Shown here: positions 57,085-64,000 of the stretch, one piece after another
Numbering within the stretch: the stretch's first letter is position 1
Layout: each line of letters begins with the position of its first letter
NCBI RefSeq assembly: GCF_004363045.1
Contig: NZ_SNYJ01000007.1
Coordinates: 62,001 to 126,000, forward strand
From: Aureibacillus halotolerans
GTDB lineage: Bacteria; Bacillota; Bacilli; Bacillales; DSM-28697
Length of the DNA: 64,000 nucleotides
Reading direction: 5' to 3'
Program-made: the position numbers and the translations under genes
Notes under the pieces: generated by a model
Databases searched by the model: none
Seen by the model: only the letters and a program-made list of their open reading frames with translations
Told to the model about the DNA's origin: nothing

Positions 57085-57390
57085 CGCTTTCATTCTAAAG
57101 GGCACAAGCGCAACATCGACTCCAAATGCTCTCGTCGTGTTTTCTTTGCACCCTAAATAGGTGGGACCGGGAAATAAAAAAATTTACTCAGGAAACATCA
57201 GCGTAGTCAAAATACGCAGACTCCTGCGGCAAAGAAAACACGACGAAGTCTTTTTGAGTCGATGTTGCACTTGTACCCTTTAGGGTGGAACAGCGCGAGC
57301 TGAAGATCCCCTTGGAAAGCTTTTGCTTTCCGAGGAAGCTGAAGCCGTGCCCGCGGAAGCGAAGTATTTTGACGAAGCGGTCGAATACTT
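57085..57390 (+). repeat. Modular palindromic repeat, copy 4 with nested module
   Basis: This composite has a second-module copy on the plus strand (57087-57157), then the core left arm (GCGTAGTCAAAATACGCAGA), then a second-module copy on the minus strand inserted inside the core (about 57232-57293), then the rest of the core to TATTTTGACGAAGCGG. The inserted module splits CTCCTGCGG from GAACAGCGCGAGC, which are adjacent in copy 2. The second module can therefore move or be copied independently. Confidence 0.88.
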
Positions 57391-57453
57391 ATTAGCTTAT
57401 CGTTCAATAGACAACTTAAATCAAAAAGCGGTTTGTACACAAAACTGAGTTAC

Positions 57454-57561
57454 TTAAGAACCTTCCCCTTGATTAGCTTTCGTATGATTAGCTTGTTTCA
57501 CTTTTTTTGAACCGCTAAGAGGCTTTTGTGAGTTTGCTTCCTTTTTGTTAGACGCTTTCAA
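57454..57561 (-). CDS. sspP: Small acid-soluble spore protein P
   Basis: The 35-residue product contains KPLSGSKKVKQANHTKANQG, the core of SspP, a minor forespore small acid-soluble protein. The start is TTG at 57561, six bases after GGAGGTG. The N-terminal part is shorter than in B. subtilis. The gene is divergent from citB, near which sspO and sspP lie in B. subtilis; sspO is not found in this window. Confidence 0.85.
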   Translation of the reverse strand: MKASNKKEANSQKPLSGSKKVKQANHTKANQGEGS

Positions 57562-57621
57562 TTGCTTCACCTCCATTCAGGTATTCATGAAACTTATCGC
57601 TCTTCATAAAAGAGTTGAAAT

Positions 57622-57649
57622 TTACTTATGATAGAGAATCATGTAAGAT
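57622..57649 (+). promoter_or_regulatory. Probable promoter of citB with internal dyad
   Basis: TTACTT (57622-57627) and TAAGAT (57644-57649) are 16 bases apart. A perfect dyad ATGAT-N5-ATCAT (57628-57642) fills the spacer and could bind a regulator. No site with the CcpC arm spacing was found. Confidence 0.5.
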
Positions 57650-57659
57650 AGTAAAGGGT

Positions 57660-57674
57660 TTATAATAATTATAA
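57660..57674 (+). promoter_or_regulatory. Perfect PerR-type operator upstream of citB
   Basis: TTATAATAATTATAA matches the PerR box TTATAAT-N-ATTATAA at all 14 defined bases; the palindrome extends to GTTTATAATAATTATAAAC (57658-57676). It lies about ten bases after the probable -10, where a bound repressor would block transcription. It also matches the Fur box at 13 of 15 positions, so Fur cannot be excluded. Confidence 0.72.
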
Positions 57675-57718
57675 ACACGATCACTGTAAGCGAAATTGCT
57701 GGAAAAGGAGGGATTCCC

Positions 57719-60427
57719 ATGGGTATAGATTCGTATCAAGCAAAAAAGACTTTCGAATCAAGTGGGAAAACGTATACGTACTATGATTTGCACGCTTTGG
57801 AGCGTGAAGGGTTCGGTAACATCTCTAACTTGCCTTTTTCTATCCGCGTATTGCTCGAATCCGTACTCCGTCAGGAAGACGGCAGAGTCATCACTAAAGA
57901 ACATGTGGAAAATCTGGCGCATTGGGGCACAGCAAAACAACAAGAAATCGATGTCCCATTTAAGCCATCTCGCGTCATCTTGCAGGACTTTACTGGTGTC
58001 CCAGCTGTTGTTGATTTGGCTGCACTACGTAAAGCGATGGCAGATCTCGGGGGAGACCCAAATCAAATCAATCCAGAGAAACCGGTTGATCTTGTTATTG
58101 ACCACTCTGTACAGGTTGATCGATTCGGCACTCCGGAAGCGCTTAAATACAATATGGAAATGGAATTCCAACGTAATGCAGAGCGTTATCAATTTCTAAG
58201 CTGGGCACAAAAAGCGTTTGACAACTACAGAGCAGTTCCACCAGCAACAGGGATTGTCCACCAGGTCAATCTGGAATATCTAGCAGATGTTGTCCACGCT
58301 GAAGAAAGCGCAGATGGAATTGAAGCGTATCCAGACACACTTGTTGGAACAGATTCCCACACTACGATGATCAATGGCATCGGCGTTCTTGGTTGGGGCG
58401 TGGGTGGCATTGAGGCCGAAGCAGGCATGCTTGGGCAGCCATCGTATTTTCCTGTACCTGAAGTAGTAGGTGTGAAATTCGTAGGTGCGATGCCTCCAGG
58501 AACGACAGCAACAGACCTCGCACTTAAGGTCACACAAATTTTGCGTGAGAAAAAAGTGGTTGGCAAATTTGTCGAGTTCTTTGGACCAGGTCTAGCCGAA
58601 ATGCCTTTGGCTGACCGTGCGACAATTTCCAACATGGCACCTGAGTATGGCGCAACATGTGGATTTTTCCCTGTTGACGACGAGGCATTGGCTTACATGC
58701 GCCTCACTGGTCGTGATGAAAACCAGGTGAAACTCGTTGAAGATTATTGTAAGCAAAACGGCTTATTTTATACATCAGATCAAGCAGATCCAAAGTTTAC
58801 AGAACTTGTTGAAATTGATCTTACGACGCTTGAACCTAGCCTTTCAGGACCTAAACGTCCACAAGACTTGATTGAGCTGAAGCATATGCAGGAAGAGTTC
58901 AAAAAAGCGCTCACTGCACCTGCCGGCAACCAAGGTTTTGGTCTTTCGCCTGAGGAGATTAAACGTACGGCTACGGTCGAACATCCAGACGGAACGAAGG
59001 CTGAGATGCAGACAGGCGCGGTAGCAATCGCGGCAATTACAAGCTGTACAAACACATCAAACCCATACGTAATGCTTGGTGCTGGTTTGTTGGCGAAAAA
59101 AGCTGTTGAAAAAGGGCTTAAAGTGCCTTCTTATGTCAAAACTTCCCTTGCTCCAGGATCAAAAGTAGTTACAGGGTATCTCGAGGATAGCGGCCTTATG
59201 CCATACCTCAACGACCTTGGTTTTAACCTTGTTGGGTACGGGTGTACGACATGTATCGGAAACTCAGGGCCTCTTGCCGAAGAGGTTGAAAAGGCGATCA
59301 GTGAAACTGACTTGACCGTTTCTTCTGTTCTCTCAGGAAACCGTAACTTTGAAGGACGAATTCACCCACTCGTTAGGGCCAACTATTTAGCGTCACCACC
59401 ACTTGTTGTTGCGTATGCATTGGCAGGTTCCGTAGATGTTGACCTGCAAAACGACCCAATCGGTACAACAGAAGCTGGTGAAAAAGTTTACTTTAAAGAC
59501 ATTTGGCCAGACAGCAATGAAATTAAGGCTGAAGTTGAAAAAGTAGTCACACCAGAGCTCTTTAAGAAGGAATATGAGCGTGTATTTGATGACAACGAAC
59601 GTTGGAATGCGATCGAAACAACGGATCAGCCTTTGTACAAATGGGATGAAAGCTCAACGTACATTCAAAATCCGCCGTTCTTCGTCAATCTTTCAAAAGA
59701 CCCAGAGCCTGTAAAGCCTTTGACAGGTCTTCGTGCGGTTGGCAAGTTCGGTGATTCTGTGACAACAGACCACATTTCACCGGCCGGCGCGATTGCAAAA
59801 GACTCTCCAGCAGGGAAGTACTTGCAGGAAAATGGCGTACGTCCAATTGACTTTAACTCATACGGTTCCCGTCGAGGCAACCATGAAGTTATGATGCGCG
59901 GAACGTTTGCGAACATCCGTATTAAAAACCAGCTTGCCCCAGGCACTGAAGGCGGTTATACAACGTATTGGCCTACAGGCGACGTGATGCCTATCTTTGA
60001 CGCGTGCATGAAGTATCAGGAGAGCAATACAGGACTCCTAGTTATGGCTGGAAAAGATTACGGCATGGGCAGCTCACGTGACTGGGCAGCAAAAGGCACA
60101 AACCTACTCGGCATTAAAACCGTTATTGCTGAAAGCTTTGAACGGATTCACCGCAGCAACCTTGTGCTCATGGGTGTGCTTCCGTTACAGTTTAAAGACG
60201 GTGATAGCGCAGAATCTCTTGGTCTTAATGGCACAGAAACATTTGAAGTGACTGTTGGTGAAGACGTTAAGCCACGCGACTTTGTCTCTGTAAAAGCGAC
60301 GGATGAGCAAGGCAATGTGAAGCAGTTTGACGTACTCGTACGCTTTGATAGTGAAGTGGAGATTGATTACTATCGCCACGGAGGCATCCTTCAGATGGTT
60401 CTACGTGACAGACTAGCATCGATCTAA
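57719..60427 (+). CDS. citB: Aconitate hydratase (aconitase)
   Basis: The 902-residue iron-sulfur enzyme interconverts citrate and isocitrate in the TCA cycle and, when iron is short, binds RNA. Cluster cysteines are in [11 protein letters not shown] and [12 protein letters not shown]. The active-site arginines and swivelling C-terminal domain ([11 protein letters not shown]) are present. The length fits the IRP/AcnA class. The ribosome site AAAGGAGGG is strong. A PerR-type box overlaps its start of transcription and an fbpB-like gene follows it. Confidence 0.98.
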   Translation: MGIDSYQAKKTFESSGKTYTYYDLHALEREGFGNISNLPFSIRVLLESVLRQEDGRVITKEHVENLAHWGTAKQQEIDVPFKPSRVILQDFTGVPAVVDLAALRKAMADLGGDPNQINPEKPVDLVIDHSVQVDRFGTPEALKYNMEMEFQRNAERYQFLSWAQKAFDNYRAVPPATGIVHQVNLEYLADVVHAEESADGIEAYPDTLVGTDSHTTMINGIGVLGWGVGGIEAEAGMLGQPSYFPVPEVVGVKFVGAMPPGTTATDLALKVTQILREKKVVGKFVEFFGPGLAEMPLADRATISNMAPEYGATCGFFPVDDEALAYMRLTGRDENQVKLVEDYCKQNGLFYTSDQADPKFTELVEIDLTTLEPSLSGPKRPQDLIELKHMQEEFKKALTAPAGNQGFGLSPEEIKRTATVEHPDGTKAEMQTGAVAIAAITSCTNTSNPYVMLGAGLLAKKAVEKGLKVPSYVKTSLAPGSKVVTGYLEDSGLMPYLNDLGFNLVGYGCTTCIGNSGPLAEEVEKAISETDLTVSSVLSGNRNFEGRIHPLVRANYLASPPLVVAYALAGSVDVDLQNDPIGTTEAGEKVYFKDIWPDSNEIKAEVEKVVTPELFKKEYERVFDDNERWNAIETTDQPLYKWDESSTYIQNPPFFVNLSKDPEPVKPLTGLRAVGKFGDSVTTDHISPAGAIAKDSPAGKYLQENGVRPIDFNSYGSRRGNHEVMMRGTFANIRIKNQLAPGTEGGYTTYWPTGDVMPIFDACMKYQESNTGLLVMAGKDYGMGSSRDWAAKGTNLLGIKTVIAESFERIHRSNLVLMGVLPLQFKDGDSAESLGLNGTETFEVTVGEDVKPRDFVSVKATDEQGNVKQFDVLVRFDSEVEIDYYRHGGILQMVLRDRLASI

Positions 60428-60441
60428 TACGAGGAACAATG

Positions 60442-60471
60442 AAAACGTCGGCGCTTGAAGCCGGCGTTTTT
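60442..60471 (+). terminator. Terminator of citB
   Basis: AAAACGTCGGC pairs with GCCGGCGTTTT over a 7-base loop. Confidence 0.88.
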
Positions 60472-60507
60472 CATATATACATCAAAAATTTCAATGACCG
60501 TATTTTT

Positions 60508-60536
60508 ATGACATTTTTGTGACGACCGTCTATAAA
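60508..60536 (+). promoter_or_regulatory. Probable promoter of the fbpB-like gene
   Basis: ATGACA (60508-60513) and TATAAA (60531-60536) are 17 bases apart. No Fur-box-like dyad overlaps it. Confidence 0.55.
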
Positions 60537-60590
60537 AACAAAATTAAGGGAATACTATAATGAACAGCACAGAAAGGGGAGTAAACCGTT

Positions 60591-60725
60591 ATGAGAAGAA
60601 TAAAACGTTCATTAAATGATTTGATTTCTGAAAACAGAGAATCCTTATTGAAGGACCGGCTCGCAATGGAAAAAATAGAATCAAAAATAGATCAAAAACA
60701 TACCAATCGCGTACGAACATCTTAA
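60591..60725 (+). CDS. FbpB-like small basic protein
   Basis: The 44-residue protein MRRIKRSLNDLISENRESLL... has the basic N-terminus, the LISEN-type motif and the IESKIDQKHT tail seen in the FbpB (Fur-regulated basic protein) family. In B. subtilis Fbp proteins work with the small RNA FsrA to silence iron-rich enzymes, including aconitase, when iron is scarce. ATG 60591 follows AAAGGGGAG. It lies 160 bases after citB with its own promoter and terminator. The family match is from memory of short motifs. Confidence 0.7.
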   Translation: MRRIKRSLNDLISENRESLLKDRLAMEKIESKIDQKHTNRVRTS

Positions 60726-60749
60726 ACTTGAGTGCATTGATGGGTAAAC

Positions 60750-60783
60750 CGAACATTCGTTCTTTTGGAGGCGAATGTTTTTC
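60750..60783 (+). terminator. Terminator of the fbpB-like gene
   Basis: AACATTCG pairs with CGAATGTT over a 12-base loop, then TTTT. Confidence 0.8.
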
Positions 60784-60943
60784 TATTTAAATACAACAAA
60801 GTAAAGGGAACGAACTTCACACCATAAAATTCGGACATATCGAGCTTATCAAAGTGCTCGATGCTTAGTGTCACTATTCAGGATTAAACAGAACAGGAAC
60901 ATTCGTTCGTGGAAGCTGTTTAGCGCACCACATACGAACAACG
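60784..60943. other. Gap with a LexA-like site
   Basis: No open frame with a ribosome site is seen. GGAACATTCGTTCG (60896-60909) differs from the SOS box at one position. It lies about 35 bases before a terminator, so if functional it would control only a very short transcript or one on the other strand. Confidence 0.35.
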
Positions 60944-60969
60944 AGACAGACGATTGTCTGTCTTTTTTG
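60944..60969 (+). terminator. Terminator of unknown transcript
   Basis: AGACAGAC pairs with GTCTGTCT over GATT, followed by a T run. No gene ends directly before it. Confidence 0.85.
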
Positions 60970-61067
60970 TGTTCACAAAAGGTTTAGCTTAGAGGATGGA
61001 AGAAATCTGTCTGAACTAATAAAATTTCGGGTAGGAGCCCTAAATTAGCCTTTATTCATTATAGTGA

Positions 61068-61130
61068 TTGACTTCTGCGAATTTACACGCATATAATTAA
61101 CATAATCAATATATGAATGATTGATCATAT
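61068..61130 (+). promoter_or_regulatory. Promoter and ArsR-type operator of the metal ATPase gene
   Basis: TTGACT (61068-61073) and a perfect TATAAT (61092-61097) are 18 bases apart. Just downstream ATATGA-N8-TCATAT (61111-61130) is a perfect inverted repeat in an AT-rich setting like operators of ArsR/SmtB metal sensors (CadC, CzrA). No such regulator gene lies nearby. Confidence 0.65.
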
Positions 61131-61162
61131 GTGTATTTATAGTTCGTTTAGAGAGGTGAATC

Positions 61163-63412
61163 ATGAGTACAACTCAAGAAACAGTTCAGCGAGAATGGAT
61201 ACTTGAAGGGCTTGATTGTGCCAACTGTGCTAGAAAGATAGAGAACGGCGTACAAAAGGTGAATGGAGTAACCTCCTGTAATGTAAATTTTATAACAAAG
61301 AAATTGACGTTAGAAACTGAGGGAAAGATGCTCGAATTTGTAACCGAGAGCGTACGCAAAAAAGTCAAAAGCCTTGAGCCGCATATTCAGATAATTGATG
61401 CAGCCGCAGGAAAACGGGCAAATGCACGTGTCAAAAGCGCAGGACAAATGGAGTCCGGTCAAGCCGGGCATTTGCATAGCAGCCATGATCACAGCCAAAG
61501 GGATGACGATCATGTCCATGGGCAAGGGACAACACGTAAAACGATCTATCGTCTAATCGCCGCAGCTGTAATGGCAGTAATTGCGTATTTGTTTACTGAC
61601 CAATACTGGCTGTCGTTCGCGTTCTATGTGGTTGCTTACGTGGTCATCGGTGGGGACATTCTCTTGCAGGCTGGACGCAATCTGGTCAGAGGCCAGTTGT
61701 TTGATGAGTACTTCTTAATGTCGGTAGCGACTTTAGCCGCCTTTTCAATTGGTGAATACCCTGAGGGCGTGGCTGTTATGTTATTTTATCAGATTGGTGA
61801 GATGTTCCAGGGAATTGCAGTCAATCGCTCGCGTAATTCAATTACATCTCTCTTAGATATCCGGCCGGATGCTGCCAACTTGCTTAAGAACGGCGAAGTA
61901 CAACGTGTCTCTCCAGAAGATGTCCAGGTTGGTGACCATATCCAGGTTAGACCAGGCGAAAAAATTCCGCTTGATGGCGAAGTGATAACAGGACGCTCCA
62001 TGGTAGACACCTCGGCACTAACCGGAGAATCTGTTCCACGCAGTGTCGATGAGGGCGAACAAGTATTAAGCGGTATGGTGAACAAAAATGGTGTGCTTGT
62101 CGTTGAAGTCAAAAAAGAGTTTGGCGAATCGACAGTATCCAAAATTTTGGAGTTGGTGCAGAACGCGAGCAGCAAGAAAGCGCCAACAGAAAAATTTATT
62201 ACGAAATTCTCAAGATATTATACGCCTGCCGTCGTCATCATCGCGGCGTTGATGGCAGTAATTCCACCATTAGTACTTGGTGGCGCAACATTTACTGAAT
62301 GGATTTATCGTGCAACGATTTTCCTTGTGATCTCCTGTCCTTGTGCACTTGTCGTTTCAATCCCCCTCGGATTTTTTGGTGGGATCGGCTCGGCATCTAA
62401 AATTGGAGTGCTGATTAAAGGCGGCAATTATCTCGAGGCATTAAATTCAGTGAAATACACTGTGTTTGACAAAACGGGGACGTTGACGAAAGGGTCTTTT
62501 AAAGTCACTGGTGTTTTTCCAACCGGCCATCTGAATGAAACCGACCTTTTGGAGACGACCGCTCTAGCTGAACTCCACTCCACTCACCCGATTGCAGAAT
62601 CAGTCAAAGAGGCTTTTGGTGGGCATCTGGATGCGAGCCGTGTGGACCAATATGAGGAAATCTCTGGCCACGGGATTCAAGCCATTATCGATGGACAGAA
62701 GGTGCTTGCGGGAAATGCAAAATTGATGCAACTAGGCGACATCGCCTTTACACAATCTGATAACATCGGTACAGTGGTCCACTTGGCTGTGGACGGAGCT
62801 TATGTCGGCCATTTGATTATCGCAGATGAAGTGAAAGGTAATTCTGCAAGTGCCTTGGCTGAGCTGAAGAAACTTGGTGTCAAGAAAAGAATTATGCTTA
62901 CTGGAGACGCAAAGGCTGTCGCAGAAGCTGTTGGCAAACAGCTTGGATTGGATGAAGTACATGCAGAACTTTTGCCACAGGACAAAGTGAAGAAAGTGGA
63001 AGAACTTGTGGCTAGTAAAACAGCGAAAGAGAAGATTCTTTTTGTTGGAGATGGCATTAATGATACGCCTGTACTCGCAAGAGCGGACGTTGGCGTCGCT
63101 ATGGGTGGGCTTGGCTCGGACGCTGCGATTGAAGCGGCGGATATTGTTATTATGAACGATGACCTTTCCAAGCTGCCTGAAGCGATGATGATTGCTAGGC
63201 GCACACGACAGATCGTATGGCAGAATATTATCTTCGCTCTTGGGGTGAAAGCCATGTTTCTAACACTTGGGGCATTTGGAATAGCCACGATGTGGGAAGC
63301 TGTTATTGCCGATGTCGGTGTCACGTTGCTCGCTGTGCTTAATGTGATGAGGGTCTTGAAAACAGATAAAATACCGAATCGAGCCGGTGCAGCTTCAGCA
63401 CAAATGAAGTAA
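61163..63412 (+). CDS. cadA: Cadmium/zinc/cobalt-type P-type ATPase (CadA family)
   Basis: The 749-residue heavy-metal exporter has an N-terminal metal-binding domain with CANC (Cys19, Cys22). A His/Asp-rich segment follows (HLHSSHDHSQRDDDHVHG, about 104-121). The transport motif CPC is at 392-394, the phosphorylated aspartate in DKTGT is Asp436, HP is in STHPIA, and GDGIND precedes the last helices. These are the marks of P1B-2 pumps that expel Zn, Cd and Pb. The ribosome site AGAGAGGTG is good. Specificity within the group cannot be read from sequence alone. Confidence 0.93.
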   Translation: MSTTQETVQREWILEGLDCANCARKIENGVQKVNGVTSCNVNFITKKLTLETEGKMLEFVTESVRKKVKSLEPHIQIIDAAAGKRANARVKSAGQMESGQAGHLHSSHDHSQRDDDHVHGQGTTRKTIYRLIAAAVMAVIAYLFTDQYWLSFAFYVVAYVVIGGDILLQAGRNLVRGQLFDEYFLMSVATLAAFSIGEYPEGVAVMLFYQIGEMFQGIAVNRSRNSITSLLDIRPDAANLLKNGEVQRVSPEDVQVGDHIQVRPGEKIPLDGEVITGRSMVDTSALTGESVPRSVDEGEQVLSGMVNKNGVLVVEVKKEFGESTVSKILELVQNASSKKAPTEKFITKFSRYYTPAVVIIAALMAVIPPLVLGGATFTEWIYRATIFLVISCPCALVVSIPLGFFGGIGSASKIGVLIKGGNYLEALNSVKYTVFDKTGTLTKGSFKVTGVFPTGHLNETDLLETTALAELHSTHPIAESVKEAFGGHLDASRVDQYEEISGHGIQAIIDGQKVLAGNAKLMQLGDIAFTQSDNIGTVVHLAVDGAYVGHLIIADEVKGNSASALAELKKLGVKKRIMLTGDAKAVAEAVGKQLGLDEVHAELLPQDKVKKVEELVASKTAKEKILFVGDGINDTPVLARADVGVAMGGLGSDAAIEAADIVIMNDDLSKLPEAMMIARRTRQIVWQNIIFALGVKAMFLTLGAFGIATMWEAVIADVGVTLLAVLNVMRVLKTDKIPNRAGAASAQMK

Positions 63413-63480
63413 ACAGCTCGGTAATCGTTTTTAAAGAGAGTGACGCTGAATAACGCACGGATTCAATTCGTGTTCCGAAA

Positions 63481-63519
63481 AAAGCAGTCCATTCCTCCTC
63501 CGAGGGTGGACTGCTTTAC
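63481..63519 (+). terminator. Terminator of the metal ATPase gene
   Basis: AAAGCAGTCCA pairs with TGGACTGCTTT over a 15-base loop. Confidence 0.88.
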
Positions 63520-63767
63520 TATTCGTAACAAATGCAGTCAATCTTTTCACCCATTGACTTTCAATTGTTCGAAAATTCTGGTGGGTTGAAGGGTAAGCTG
63601 ACTAAGATTCCTCCTTGCAGATCGTGAACACGTCTATGTCAATGAAAGTGGTATTTACGAGAGTAGATGTCTCGATCGCTACAACGAAAATGAGCTTGTC
63701 ACTCCTTAAGTCAAGAGCATTGAACGACATGCTTGGGAAAGACTAAAACCGAAAGGAGGAGAAGTTC
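63520..63767. other. Gap before sspN with a possible gene remnant
   Basis: The frame 63602-63709 has no start codon but reads protein-like (DREHVYVNESGIYESR, then CLDRYNENELVTP) and may be the 3' end of a decayed gene. No promoter is evident for sspN; a sigma-G site would be expected. Confidence 0.35.
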
Positions 63768-63911
63768 ATGAGCAATCCAAAAAAACATGCCTCTCAGTTT
63801 CAGCCGTCTCATTTAGGAACACAACCGCGTAAAGCCGGCGGAAACAAAGGGGCACAGATGCAGGATAAAACCGATCAGCAACCTGATGTCATTCAAACAA
63901 AGGGACATTAA
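63768..63911 (+). CDS. sspN: Small acid-soluble spore protein N
   Basis: The 47-residue protein ([20 protein letters not shown], then [15 protein letters not shown]) closely matches SspN, a minor small acid-soluble protein of the spore core made in the forespore. The start follows AAAGGAGGAG. In B. subtilis tlp follows sspN in an operon; here a terminator comes 15 bases after the stop. Confidence 0.92.
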   Translation: MSNPKKHASQFQPSHLGTQPRKAGGNKGAQMQDKTDQQPDVIQTKGH

Positions 63912-63925
63912 ACGACGCATGCGCA

Positions 63926-63954
63926 AAAACACGTCCGGGTTTCGGACGTGTTTT
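63926..63954 (+). terminator. Terminator of sspN
   Basis: AAAACACGTCC pairs with GGACGTGTTTT over a 7-base loop. Confidence 0.9.
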
Positions 63955-64000
63955 ATAGTGAACTCAATGCCGTCCCCTAAAAGGGCAGATTCGATGAAGA

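Noticed and set aside
60750..60783. CGAACATTCGTTCT, close to an SOS box
   Set aside because: It overlaps the left arm of the terminator of the fbpB-like gene, and no promoter is near.

Overview
The window is a stretch of chromosome from an endospore-forming member of the Bacillaceae. The evidence is a long run of genes in the order known from Bacillus subtilis, from ylxY and mlpA near the left end to citB and sspN at the right end, including many sporulation genes (dpaA/dpaB, spoIIIE, spoVS, cotE, spoVK, spo0M, sirA, sspP, sspN). Protein divergence from B. subtilis, moderate G+C and a lone MrpB homologue fit an alkaliphilic lineage (Shouchella or Alkalihalobacillus type), but that placement is an inference.

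Layout. 1-4.2 kb: dispersed and tandem repeats around ylxY and mlpA, plus a broken secreted-protein gene. 4.2-9.4 kb: ymxH, dipicolinate synthase (dpaAB, with a sigma-K type promoter) and the aspartate/diaminopimelate genes asd, dapG and dapA, which together supply the spore compound dipicolinic acid and cell-wall precursors. 9.7-20.7 kb: tepA, ylzJ, spoIIIE, the EF-P 5-aminopentanol genes ymfF/ymfH/ymfI, ymfJ, ymfK, rodZ, pgsA and cinA. 20.9-25.9 kb: recA with a LexA box, a 1-kb repeat-rich gap, rny, ymdB and spoVS. 26-31.3 kb: a dipeptidase and an AT-rich two-gene ABC exporter unit that breaks the conserved order. 31.5-45.1 kb: miaB, ricA, cotE, mutS, mutL, miaA, hfq, a degenerate tyrosine recombinase homologue, spoVK, hflX and ynbB. 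45.2-51.7 kb: glnR-glnA, a small accessory patch, spo0M with a sigma-W type promoter, and the divergent SOS pair lexA / yneA-yneB-ynzC. 51.8-57.6 kb: tkt, sirA, yneF, a lone mrpB, ccdC, yneK, two small unknown genes and sspP. 57.7-64 kb: citB behind a perfect PerR-type operator, a small fbpB-like gene, a CadA-type metal ATPase behind an ArsR-type dyad, and sspN.

Linked functions: dapG, dapA and dpaAB feed the spore core; recA, lexA and yneA form the SOS circuit; mutS and mutL repair mismatches; miaA and miaB together make ms2i6A in tRNA; rny, ricA and hfq act on RNA; glnR controls nitrogen assimilation through glnA. Three repeat families lie between genes: a modular palindromic element (4 copies), an 80-bp hairpin element (3 copies) and a 124-bp tandem array whose hairpins show compensatory base changes.

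The most notable observations are the PerR box on the aconitase promoter with an fbpB-like gene behind citB, the covarying tandem hairpins after mlpA, the modular repeat, the exporter unit with a possible small peptide gene, and the recombinase homologue that has lost catalytic residues. All calls come from reading the sequence and remembered family knowledge; no database search was run.
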